The position numbers and the translations under genes were made by a program. Under the pieces are notes generated by a model. It saw only the letters and a program-made list of their open reading frames with translations. It ran no database searches and was not told where the DNA came from. A stretch of 64,000 nt of DNA from Leptospira limi (GTDB lineage Bacteria; Spirochaetota; Leptospiria; Leptospirales; Leptospiraceae): assembly GCF_026151395.1 (NCBI RefSeq), contig NZ_JAMQPV010000003.1, positions 186,001-250,000 on the forward strand. The letters run 5' to 3'. This document shows, one piece after another, positions 44,503-53,313 of the stretch (its first letter is position 1; each line of letters opens with the position of its first letter).

Positions 44503-47500
44503 CTTCTTAAGTATTTTAAAATTTCTGAATACAGTAACAAAACCACTGTTCCGTGAAAGGAAAATAAGTAAACATGAAACGGTAAAGGAGCAAAATAATA
44601 AATCGAACTTAAGGAAGTATAAAAAAATAAATAACATAATAGAAAAGAAAATCCAATTCCAAACCATATGATTTGATTTGAAAATAAATTCATTTGAAAC
44701 ACAGACTCAGTTTTAGATCTTTTACTTAAAACATTAGCAATTTGTACTGTAATTGTAGGAAAAAAGAATGCTGTTAATGATTGTAAATATTCAGGACTTG
44801 CTTTTGTCATATTCAATCCTTCTGGTGAAGTTGGCATCACACCACCACACTCTGTATACACGAAGTAAAAATAAGTACTAATACAAGCACCGAATAAGAT
44901 CATTCCTTCTTTCAAATATGATCTGAGTATAAATCCTAGAGAAATTAATTTTTCATTTCGATTTCGCGGAGCCCGGTTCATAATTCCTTTTTCTGGAGGT
45001 TCTGATCCAAGTCCCATAGCTGGGATTAAGTCGGTCCCCACATCCACAGCAAGGACTCCCATCACTGTCATTAATAAAGGAAACCCTGGGAACATGGCCC
45101 AAAGTAAAAATGGAATTAATTCTTGTGGGTTAGAATTTAAAACATAAGCAGAGAATTTTCGTATATTATCGAATACACCTCTACCTTCTTCAATTGCGGA
45201 TACAATGGTTGCAAAATCATCATCCACAATGATCATCCTTGCTGCTTCTTTCGCAACTTCCGTTCCTCTTTTCCCCATTGCAATTCCAATATCTGCTTTT
45301 TTCAAAGCGGGTCCATCGTTGACTCCATCTCCAGTGACCGCGACAATTTCACCTAACTCTTGCAATATGGTCACAATTCTTAATTTTTGAGACGGAGAGA
45401 CACGTGCAAAAATTGGTTCTCCTTTTCTCACCCACTCCCTCAAACTTGTATCAGACATTTGATCCAACTGGACACCTGTTATTACAACAGGTTTATCTCC
45501 CCCAATTCCTATGGAGTGACCAACCGATTCCGCAGTCAAAGGATGATCTCCCGTGATCATGAGAATCCGAATCCCTGCTGTATGGCATTTTTTTATGGCT
45601 TCAGGTACCTTAGGCCGGATTGGATCTGCCAAACTACAATGGCCTAAATACACCATATTGGATTCAACATCCGATTCAGTTAATGAATCCAACGAATCAA
45701 TGTTATTTGTGTACAGTTTATAAGAGAACGCTAAGATTCTATTTCCTAGTCTTGCCGAAGCATCGGAAGCAGTTTGTAATTTTTTCCTTTTCTCATCATC
45801 CAAAGGAACAACACTTCCATTTTCATAAACATGAGAACAAATTGAGAGAATTTCTCCAGGTCCTCCTTTTGCAAATGCTGTTGTAAAATTTTCTTTTGTT
45901 AGGATCACACTCATTCGTTTGCGAACAGAATCAAATCCATTGGTTAATATTCTTTTTCCAGATGTATTTACAATTCTTCCTGATGCCAAATACAACAAAG
46001 CTAACTCAGTTGGATCACCTAAAGGATTTGGTTCAAGCGAAGCATTATTACAATAATAACCACATTCGATTAATAATTGACTTCCTTCTAGTTTTGTTAA
46101 GTCATCAGGAGAAACATTCTTCGAATCAAAATAAACTTCAACAACACGCATTTGATTCTGAGTGAGTGTACCGGTTTTGTCGGAACAAATCACTGTTGTA
46201 CAACCCAAGGTTTCCACACTCGACAAATCTTTTAGAATCGCATTTCGTTTTGCCATTCGTGAGACACCCAATGCAAGAGACAAAGTCACAGTAGGCAGTA
46301 ATCCTTCAGGGACGTTTGCAACGAAGATCCCAATAAAAAATAAAAATGCTTGGACAAAACTAAGTCCAGCAACCCAATACCCAAGGATTAAAAAGATCAC
46401 TCCAATGCTAAATGCAAATAATGAAATCGAAATGACAGTTTGTCTTAATTGGATTTGAAGTGGACTTTCGACTCTTTTAATTTTAGAAGTGAGTCCCGCA
46501 ATTTGACCGATCTCTGTTGATTGGCCTGTTCCAAAGACGACAGCTTTTGTTTTGCCTTTGATCAGTGAACTCCCAGCAAAAAGAATGTTTGGCATCTCTA
46601 ACCATAAAAACTTTCCTTCTAAAACGATTTCTCCTTCCGATTTATACCTCCTTGCAGAGGTGGATTCTCCTGTTAGGGAAGAATTGTCTACTTCTACATC
46701 TTCAGATTCAATGATCCGACAATCAGCAGGTACAATATCACCTTCTGCTAATACAATCAAATCACCAGGTACAATTTCATCAGCAGGAATCGTAACAATC
46801 TTACCGTCACGGATCACTGGACATTCATTTGCCAGTAACTTACGTAAGGCTTCAACTGCATGGTCAGATTTTGATTCTTGAAAAAATGAAAAAATACCAT
46901 TGATGAGTACGACTATAAAAATTGCGACACCTAACTCTGGCATGTCGACTCCTGGAACAAAACAAAGCCCAGTTGCTACCCATAATAAAACAGCAAAAAG
47001 ATTAAAAAAACTTTTGATGAATTTCCAAATCATGGGAACTGACTTTTCTTTTTCGATTACGTTTTTACCAAATGTTTGTAGTCGAACTTTTGCTTCTTTT
47101 TCAGTTAAGCCCAATTCTATGTCAGTTTGTAATTCAAATGCAATTTGTGCTTGGTTCAAGTTTTTATAACTTGGTTTCATGTTCACTTCGCCGCGTTGCA
47201 CTACATCCAGAACCTCTGCTTCTTTTTTGCAGACCATTAGTTCGTCAAAAATTTGAGGCAAAAGAGAAGAAAGTCCATGTAACAATCGCAGATGAAGAGA
47301 AGGTAAGTTTTCTGGTATCATTTGGAATAATACCAACCTGATATTCTGTTCCCCTACAGAGATTCCTTTGGGGATTACAAATAAAAACAATTCGGGAGTT
47401 TTGATTTTTTTTGAACGAAAATGTGGGATAAGAATACTTTGTCCAATGGATTCAAACGTTTGGTTCGGAATCGAATGAAAATGGAATTGGATTTCTTCTT

Positions 47501-47609
47501 GGATTTCCAACTCTCTAATTTTACTTAATAATGCGGTGTGAACATCATCCCAAGTTTTTGAATCATTCAAAATTTGAATGGAATCAACATTTAAGTATTC
47601 CAGTAACAT
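44481..47609 (-). CDS. PIIC-type P-type ATPase with N-terminal PTS EIIA-like domain
   Basis: A 1042-residue ion pump. Residues ~1-140 read as a PTS EIIA type-2 domain: IGQSILIPHF with the active-site-like His63, then LFLFVIPKGISV and LHLRLLHGLSSLL in the family order. The pump core follows: TGES (313-316), FVANVPEGLL (M4), phosphorylated Asp477 in CSDKTGTLTQNQM, TGDGVNDGPAL and, in M6, VDVGTDLIPAMGLGSEPPEK. VANVPEGLL and the D-x-G-T-D segment are marks of the Na,K/H,K-ATPase class (PIIC) rather than SERCA. It should exchange monovalent cations (Na+, K+ or H+), with PTS control inferred. No beta subunit is seen nearby. Confidence 0.85.
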   Translation of the reverse strand: MLLEYLNVDSIQILNDSKTWDDVHTALLSKIRELEIQEEIQFHFHSIPNQTFESIGQSILIPHFRSKKIKTPELFLFVIPKGISVGEQNIRLVLFQMIPENLPSLHLRLLHGLSSLLPQIFDELMVCKKEAEVLDVVQRGEVNMKPSYKNLNQAQIAFELQTDIELGLTEKEAKVRLQTFGKNVIEKEKSVPMIWKFIKSFFNLFAVLLWVATGLCFVPGVDMPELGVAIFIVVLINGIFSFFQESKSDHAVEALRKLLANECPVIRDGKIVTIPADEIVPGDLIVLAEGDIVPADCRIIESEDVEVDNSSLTGESTSARRYKSEGEIVLEGKFLWLEMPNILFAGSSLIKGKTKAVVFGTGQSTEIGQIAGLTSKIKRVESPLQIQLRQTVISISLFAFSIGVIFLILGYWVAGLSFVQAFLFFIGIFVANVPEGLLPTVTLSLALGVSRMAKRNAILKDLSSVETLGCTTVICSDKTGTLTQNQMRVVEVYFDSKNVSPDDLTKLEGSQLLIECGYYCNNASLEPNPLGDPTELALLYLASGRIVNTSGKRILTNGFDSVRKRMSVILTKENFTTAFAKGGPGEILSICSHVYENGSVVPLDDEKRKKLQTASDASARLGNRILAFSYKLYTNNIDSLDSLTESDVESNMVYLGHCSLADPIRPKVPEAIKKCHTAGIRILMITGDHPLTAESVGHSIGIGGDKPVVITGVQLDQMSDTSLREWVRKGEPIFARVSPSQKLRIVTILQELGEIVAVTGDGVNDGPALKKADIGIAMGKRGTEVAKEAARMIIVDDDFATIVSAIEEGRGVFDNIRKFSAYVLNSNPQELIPFLLWAMFPGFPLLMTVMGVLAVDVGTDLIPAMGLGSEPPEKGIMNRAPRNRNEKLISLGFILRSYLKEGMILFGACISTYFYFVYTECGGVMPTSPEGLNMTKASPEYLQSLTAFFFPTITVQIANVLSKRSKTESVFQMNLFSNQIIWFGIGFSFLLCYLFFYTSLSSIYYFAPLPFHVYLFSFHGTVVLLLYSEILKYLRRKKLMYT

Positions 47610-47672
47610 GGATCTATTTAGGCCTTAAAGGAACAAATTTCTATTCATTTTTTCCTTTCAAAGTTTTGATGC

Positions 47673-47711
47673 CAAAAAAAGTAAAATTACACTGTAAAGT
47701 GCAATTTTACT
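47673..47711 (-). terminator. intrinsic terminator of the exported protein gene
   Basis: A 32-nt, nearly perfect hairpin (14-bp stem with one mismatch, small loop, 47680-47711) lies 10 nt after the stop of the gene at 47721 and is followed on the minus strand by seven T (47674-47680). It separates that gene from the downstream P-type ATPase. Confidence 0.75.
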
Positions 47712-47720
47712 GACAATGGT

Positions 47721-48143
47721 TTATTCTTGGAAAATTTCCTTTGGTGCTTTTGGATAACGTTGTTGGATTCCTTCCCACCAAACATCTGTACTAAAAGCTG
47801 CTGATTCTGATATTTGCCATTTCCCATTATTTTTTTTGTACAATGCTTCTACATGGCAACAATCATAAGCTAAATCTTCAGCAAGTTCGATTTCTCTTCC
47901 ATCTTTTCTTTTTGCAATTCCACGAAACCAAGCATAATCTCCAGAAACTTTGAAATGTTCGACTACAAAGATAAATTCCTGTTTGAATTTGTTGGACATT
48001 CTAGCTCGTAATAAATCAAGCAAATAGGTTCTCTCTATTTCATTACTTTTTGACTTAGTTTTGTAATCCAAAACAACATTCTGAGAAAATAGATTCACAC
48101 TTAGGAAAACAAACATGAATAGGTAAAAAACTTTTTGTTTCAA
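47721..48143 (-). CDS. exported hypothetical protein
   Basis: A 140-residue protein with a signal peptide (MKQKVFYLFMFVFLSVNLFS) and a small alpha-beta domain (FKVSGDYAWFRGIAKRKDG, KNNGKWQISESAAF) that resembles NTF2/SnoaL-like folds in layout. Function unknown. It follows the SDR gene after 12 nt, and a strong terminator ends the pair. Confidence 0.6.
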   Translation of the reverse strand: MKQKVFYLFMFVFLSVNLFSQNVVLDYKTKSKSNEIERTYLLDLLRARMSNKFKQEFIFVVEHFKVSGDYAWFRGIAKRKDGREIELAEDLAYDCCHVEALYKKNNGKWQISESAAFSTDVWWEGIQQRYPKAPKEIFQE

Positions 48144-48155
48144 AACACAAATCTC

Positions 48156-48953
48156 CTATCTTACTTTTACATTCTGTATCATTTTAAAAAACAATGAAGG
48201 AATTAATGTTTGTAAAAACAAACCAAACTTTTCTTTGATCCCGGCAATCACAACTTCACGTTGGTTATTGGCGACTGCATGAAGGATTCGATGTGCACAT
48301 AATTGGACAGGTAATCCAGATTCAATCACAGAATCCATCTTTCCAGTGGAAGATCCATCACCTTGTAATGCATTTTTTGAAATATTGGTTTGAATAAAAC
48401 CTGGATAAACCATTGTTACAAATACTCCCGATTTTTCCTCTTCCGCTCGTAACGAATGGAAAAAACCCACAAGAGCAAATTTTGATGCAGAATAGGCAGA
48501 ACGTAAAGGACTTCCCATTTTTCCTGCAACACTTGAAATCACTGCAAAATGGATTGGTTTCTTAATTTCTGGTAGTATAGCGCGCGTTAATTCAACAGCA
48601 CCGTAAAAGTTAGTATTCATGATCTTTTCGATCGTAGTTAAATTGGTTTCCCTTGTATAGGACCTTTGGCTAATCCCACCGTTATGGATGACTACCTTCG
48701 GTGTTCCATATTTTTTAAGACATCGTTTGGTAAAAATTGAAACTTGTTTATAGTTTTCAAGATCCAATTTTTCAATCGCGTATCTCCCTTTTTCGAGTCC
48801 AAGTTCTTTGGCAATTTGTTCCAAATCTTTTGTTTTTCGGGATGCGAGTAAGAGTTTTGCATTTTGTGCAGAAGCCTGTTTCACCAATTCTTTCCCAATC
48901 CCAGAAGAAGCACCTGTGATCCAAACCCATTCATCTCGGTAAAATTCGCTCAT
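48156..48953 (-). CDS. short-chain dehydrogenase/reductase
   Basis: A 265-residue SDR. ITGASSGIGKEL is the nucleotide-binding Gly motif, NGG (in VVIHNGGISQ) the NNAG equivalent, and SAYSASKFALVGF holds the catalytic Tyr and Lys, with Ser in VISSVAG. The start at 48953 has AAGGGG 5 nt upstream. It is the first gene of a two-gene operon. The substrate is unknown; many leptospiral SDRs act on lipids. Confidence 0.88.
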   Translation of the reverse strand: MSEFYRDEWVWITGASSGIGKELVKQASAQNAKLLLASRKTKDLEQIAKELGLEKGRYAIEKLDLENYKQVSIFTKRCLKKYGTPKVVIHNGGISQRSYTRETNLTTIEKIMNTNFYGAVELTRAILPEIKKPIHFAVISSVAGKMGSPLRSAYSASKFALVGFFHSLRAEEEKSGVFVTMVYPGFIQTNISKNALQGDGSSTGKMDSVIESGLPVQLCAHRILHAVANNQREVVIAGIKEKFGLFLQTLIPSLFFKMIQNVKVR

Positions 48954-49122
48954 AGATTCCCCTTAATCCGAAAAAATAATTCTGAGAAAATTTTATACGT
49001 TAGGTATTTTTCACAACTTGTTTTTCTAAGAGTGAAAAGATTGTATCACCAAGGTTGGAAGTGATAGGAATTGGATGGTCTCTTCTTTGAATAAAGAACA
49101 GACACATCCTTTTGATATGTGT

Positions 49123-51132
49123 TTATCGTAGTTGGAAAGAAGGGCACTCCACTCGGTAAGGATTTTTTTTCAAATCACTTGATAAGTAGATTCCTTCATG
49201 TACCAAACGGTATTCTCCTTCTGAATCCGTATCACTAGATTCCCAAATAAGATCTAATTTTCCAATGCCCTTGTCAAAAAATCCTGGTTTGTGAAACACA
49301 AATTTTGTATCAAAATCAGCATCTGATTTCACACGAATCCAAGTTGTTCCTTCTTTTTTTTCAAGCCATAAGTAAGAAGTGACTTTCGGGTATCCAATAT
49401 TGGGACTAACTGCATTCACTTGACAAACCACTTTGTCTCCTTTTTTGTAATCACCTAGACTTGGTTTTAACACCTGTTTCGGTATCTCGGAAACAACTTC
49501 TGAATCCGGAAGATTTAAGGGGTGGATACGATCAGTTAAATCGAGAGGCATTGGATTTGAAATTGAAGTTTTTGAAAATTCGATTCCTTTTACAAGATCT
49601 GATGCCATTTTAGAAAATTCTTGGCGCAGTGCATTTAAACTTTGTGATCCATGTAAGGTGTGGCCACCTTCATAATTTTGTGTCGAATATTCTTCTGGAG
49701 TTGTAATGTACCCAGAAAAATCATTTGTTAATCCAGATAAAACAATTTCAGAAATTTTATCTTTCATAACAACTTTTACTTCTTTTTTTAATCTACGACT
49801 GGACATTGTTGTGACTTCATGGGGTAAAACTAGTATAGACAAATCACCAACTAACACAATTCCATACGGTAATATTTGAGGTAGACTTGGAAGTGGTTTT
49901 GTTTCACCCATAGGGAATAAAACAGCTTTTGGTTTTTGACACTCTCTTAATTCTTCGGAAGGTGACTGTAACATAAATTTAGCGATCCAATCGATATAGA
50001 ATTTTCGATTTTTCTCTGTCATACCTTCATGGAATAACCAATGACCACCACCTTCTTCTGTTGACCCTGCAGCAAAAGCATATCCGTATGCAGAAGGACA
50101 AGTATATTCTGTTTTTCCTGTCCCTGAGAATTCACTTGTAACTGGGTGTTTGCTCATATCGATGAAAGTATGAGAAAATTGAAGTCCACCATTTAAGGTT
50201 TTTCCATTCGATTTTAAAAACTCCTGGCTTGCTAAAAACTGTCGTTTCCCAATGATAAAACTACTATCATAAATATCTTTCCCTGGTCCCGTATTGTCTA
50301 AGTTTAAATTTGGAGATACATCTCCTTCATTAGCTTGTGCAAAAATGGCAACAAAAGATGGATTTCCATTTTTGAATGCTTCTTTTTCTGCAAGTAATGA
50401 TGCGATCCCTTTATTGTCTGAAGATATCAATCGATTATCGAATGTTATGTTAGTCGGATGTACTCCATACCAATTCACAAACCCAATTGGTTTTCCTTCT
50501 ACAAAAATATTGAGTTGTACCATCTCTTTGTCTATATTGTCTGGGTATAATTTCCTTTCTGATTCTGGATTTGCCATATAAGCAGACAAACTTCGATTCA
50601 CTCCTGCATCTTTCACATAAGTTTTACCAATTTTTAATTCAGCAGGTTTTCTTTTTTGATAGGCTTCTTTGATGGCTTCGAAAATTCCATCGCGTAACAC
50701 AGTATAGGAGTCACCATAAAATTGTGTGGAATAAAAGGAAATTTCCGAATAATGAAAATGCCCTGCAGGTCCACTATGAGTATGAGATGCATTTAATAAT
50801 ACATTCCCCAAATGAAAATTTGGATCCACTTCCCTTTGTAATTTAGATACAACTTCTCTTTGGATTTCAAATGGAATCCCTCCTACTTCTGCTGTGACAT
50901 AGGCAAATGGTTTTTGGGTCGTTTTGTCTTCTATTACCAATGCACGTGCGTATTGTCTGGTTTGGATTCCCATGCCTGTTTGGTCCTCGCGGGCATAACC
51001 CCAAAACATAACGCCAACCGGAGGGCCTGTGATGTCTTTTTTGGCCATACCAGCAAAAAACGACCCCGATTCATTAGCCAATAGAGGCAGGGTAAAAAAA
51101 AGAAAGAAGGAAAGGTAGTTCCGAATTTTCAT
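49123..51132 (-). CDS. neutral/alkaline ceramidase
   Basis: A 669-residue exported enzyme (signal peptide MKIRNYLSFFLFFTLPLLAN; ATG 51132 chosen over 51177). It matches the neutral ceramidase family: DITGPPVGVMFWGYA at the start, zinc-site LNASHTHSGPAGH, YGVHPTNI, the catalytic Ser in GDVSPN, and TCPSAYGYAFAAGS. It hydrolyses ceramide to sphingosine and a fatty acid. Leptospira is not known as a sphingolipid producer, so substrates probably come from outside; this is inference. Confidence 0.85.
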   Translation of the reverse strand: MKIRNYLSFFLFFTLPLLANESGSFFAGMAKKDITGPPVGVMFWGYAREDQTGMGIQTRQYARALVIEDKTTQKPFAYVTAEVGGIPFEIQREVVSKLQREVDPNFHLGNVLLNASHTHSGPAGHFHYSEISFYSTQFYGDSYTVLRDGIFEAIKEAYQKRKPAELKIGKTYVKDAGVNRSLSAYMANPESERKLYPDNIDKEMVQLNIFVEGKPIGFVNWYGVHPTNITFDNRLISSDNKGIASLLAEKEAFKNGNPSFVAIFAQANEGDVSPNLNLDNTGPGKDIYDSSFIIGKRQFLASQEFLKSNGKTLNGGLQFSHTFIDMSKHPVTSEFSGTGKTEYTCPSAYGYAFAAGSTEEGGGHWLFHEGMTEKNRKFYIDWIAKFMLQSPSEELRECQKPKAVLFPMGETKPLPSLPQILPYGIVLVGDLSILVLPHEVTTMSSRRLKKEVKVVMKDKISEIVLSGLTNDFSGYITTPEEYSTQNYEGGHTLHGSQSLNALRQEFSKMASDLVKGIEFSKTSISNPMPLDLTDRIHPLNLPDSEVVSEIPKQVLKPSLGDYKKGDKVVCQVNAVSPNIGYPKVTSYLWLEKKEGTTWIRVKSDADFDTKFVFHKPGFFDKGIGKLDLIWESSDTDSEGEYRLVHEGIYLSSDLKKNPYRVECPSFQLR

Positions 51133-51188
51133 CCTTCTTGTTTTATGTGGTTCCAAGAAAATGTCAATCCCGAACAATTGTCGACTAA

Positions 51189-51347
51189 TCAGATCCGAAT
51201 GAAATTCTAGGAGGAGAAGTTTTTTCGTTCAAAAAGGAACAAATCGCAGAAGATTTGGTTTTCAGAGAACCATTCGAAACATTTGGTCACAAAGAATGTA
51301 CGGACGAATTCCAGGTCACAGCGTTTGCTGGTGATAGTAAAAATTGA
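51189..51347 (+). pseudogene. coding-like fragment before the DUF3817 gene
   Basis: Between a TAA at 51186 and a TGA at 51345 there are 52 sense codons with protein-like composition (EDLVFREPFETFGHKECTDE). There is no good start codon, so it could be the 3' remnant of a lost gene, or chance. AGGAGG occurs at 51209-51214. It ends just before the GAGGA that serves the next gene. Confidence 0.3.
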
Positions 51348-51355
51348 GGAGTTTT

Positions 51356-51664
51356 ATGATCACTCTATTCAAAACCAAATTAGGTAGATTCCGAATCTTG
51401 GCATTTTTGGAAGGCGTTTCCTTCTTATCAATTCTATTTGTAACGATGCCACTTAAGTATATCTACCACAACCCAGAACCAAATAAAGTTGTGGGACTTG
51501 TACATGGTCTCTTGTTTCTTTTATACTTAGTTGAATTATTCCAAGTGAAAGTAGAACTGAATTGGAAAATGAAAAAAACATTTCTCGCAGCACTTGCATC
51601 TGTGATTCCATTTGGAACTTTTTGGGCTGAAAAATATTTATACTTAAAACCAGATAATGACTAA
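51356..51664 (+). CDS. DUF3817 membrane protein
   Basis: A 102-residue integral membrane protein with three hydrophobic segments, matching DUF3817: RILAFLEGVSFLSILFV, HGLLFLLYLV and SVIPFGTFWAEKYL. ATG 51356 with GAGGA 5-6 nt upstream. Function unknown. It lies 18 nt before the LpxR-like gene. Confidence 0.8.
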   Translation: MITLFKTKLGRFRILAFLEGVSFLSILFVTMPLKYIYHNPEPNKVVGLVHGLLFLLYLVELFQVKVELNWKMKKTFLAALASVIPFGTFWAEKYLYLKPDND

Positions 51665-51682
51665 ACCCATCCAAACTGAAAT

Positions 51683-53218
51683 ATGAAAACAATCAAGATT
51701 CTCCTTATAATCTTCATATATATTTTGTTAGTTGATTTGTCATATGCGCAGTCAAAACAAAATAAAAAACAAACTCTGATCAAACCAGTTGTTGAACCAC
51801 CTATCGAAATAGAAAGGGCCACACCAAACAATCCTGACCAATACCAAATTCGTTTGATTATGGAAAATGATGCCTTTGGTGGTTTTTCAGATCGATATTA
51901 CACAAATGGATCGAGATTAGAATTTCATATGAGTGCGGGGGAATCGAATCCTACTAGAAGAGTTTTCAGTTATTGGAATGATTTATTTATCACTCCAAAC
52001 GAAAAAACAAGATACCTTCAAGGTTTTGCAGTGGGACAGGAATTTTATACACCCACAAACATCAAAAAGGCGGATGTATCCTATGGAGATAGGCCATATT
52101 CAAGTCGAGGTTATTTTACAAATTCACTAACAACCTTTACTGAAGATACGAGTATAACCACAGAACTTGAGTTGGGTATGATAGGACCATCCGTTGGTGG
52201 GAAAACAGCACAAACTAATTTCCATAACTTCATAGGTTCCCCTACTCCACAAGGTTGGGACACACAAATACCGGATTCCTACTCTGTTGCGTTAAAGACA
52301 GATATTCGAAAATATTATCATCGATTTTTTGGAACCCAATACAATGTAAATTTAGGAAATATCCAAACAGATGTTTCTTTTGGACTTATTTTTCGCTTTG
52401 GTAATGTGGATAAAACACCTGGACCTGGAAGTTCAGCACTCCAACCAGGATCTCCAATTCTCCATGAAGATGGAAAAGGGTATTGGTATTTTTATGTGAA
52501 TCCAGGTGGCACCTTACAAGTATATAATGCAACGATCCAAGGGCAAATGGGTTCGGATAAAGGATATAAATCACAAAACAGAAGTTCGGCGTTTAGTAAT
52601 TGGGATAGTTTCTTAAACAATCCAACTCCTGATGTGGGGGAAAAGGAATTACAATATAGATTATTATCAGAAGATAACGGAAAAAACACATTACAACGTT
52701 ATATCTTGTTTAATGAATTTTTGGTCAATGGCACAACAAATCCTTATAATATTGGATTAAATTATTTAATTTTTAATAATATCTTTAATGGCGCTGAGGA
52801 AATTGAGCGTACCACTCGATTGTTTTTATTATCGAATTTAGCAGCACAGTGGGACCAAATTCCAACAAATGCAAGAGCGTTGGCTGTTTATTCGATCTTT
52901 AGACCGGAAGGAGGAAAACTCCCTCCCATTGTTCGATACTATTCCTATGAAGTTCTCTCTCAATTCATATTGGACCCGAAACAAAGAGAAACGTTATTAC
53001 AGTTGTTACGTGAAGAAATTGAATATCGAGATAACAAAACCTATGTTGCAGACTTAAAACGTGCTGTTGGTTTTATCCGAGCGGGATTTGTTTCGGTTTC
53101 GAATGCAGGATTTTTATTTGGCCTTCATTACAATTACCAAACCATTGATTTCCAAGCAGCAAAAGGATTACCCCAACAACACCAATGGATTGGTTTCCAA
53201 CTCGGAAAGGTCTTTTAA
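51683..53218 (+). CDS. LpxR-family lipid A deacylase with inserted domain
   Basis: A 511-residue outer-membrane protein with signal peptide (MKTIKILLIIFIYILLVDLS, AYA-Q-like end). LpxR marks are ENDAFGGFSDRYYTNG (Asn-Asp pair), GDRPYSSRGYF, and GPSVGGKTAQTNFHNFIGSP with the active-site-like His. Such enzymes remove the 3'-acyloxyacyl chain of lipid A. The barrel is interrupted by ~160 mostly helical residues (about 295-455), after which the final strands (AGFLFGLHYNY, HQWIGFQLG) resume. Normal members are ~320 residues, so the insertion is a distinctive feature. Confidence 0.78.
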   Translation: MKTIKILLIIFIYILLVDLSYAQSKQNKKQTLIKPVVEPPIEIERATPNNPDQYQIRLIMENDAFGGFSDRYYTNGSRLEFHMSAGESNPTRRVFSYWNDLFITPNEKTRYLQGFAVGQEFYTPTNIKKADVSYGDRPYSSRGYFTNSLTTFTEDTSITTELELGMIGPSVGGKTAQTNFHNFIGSPTPQGWDTQIPDSYSVALKTDIRKYYHRFFGTQYNVNLGNIQTDVSFGLIFRFGNVDKTPGPGSSALQPGSPILHEDGKGYWYFYVNPGGTLQVYNATIQGQMGSDKGYKSQNRSSAFSNWDSFLNNPTPDVGEKELQYRLLSEDNGKNTLQRYILFNEFLVNGTTNPYNIGLNYLIFNNIFNGAEEIERTTRLFLLSNLAAQWDQIPTNARALAVYSIFRPEGGKLPPIVRYYSYEVLSQFILDPKQRETLLQLLREEIEYRDNKTYVADLKRAVGFIRAGFVSVSNAGFLFGLHYNYQTIDFQAAKGLPQQHQWIGFQLGKVF

Positions 53219-53313
53219 GGAACAAATCGGTATTTGAATCAGCCTAAAGTTTTGAACCAAATTCAAAAATAAGAGTCGCCAAACAGACTGACTTTTAGGA
53301 AAACTGGGCGATC

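Noticed and set aside
49102..49122. Hairpin ACACAT/ATGTGT as ceramidase terminator
   Set aside because: It has a 6-bp stem with a 9-nt loop and no T-run on the minus strand.
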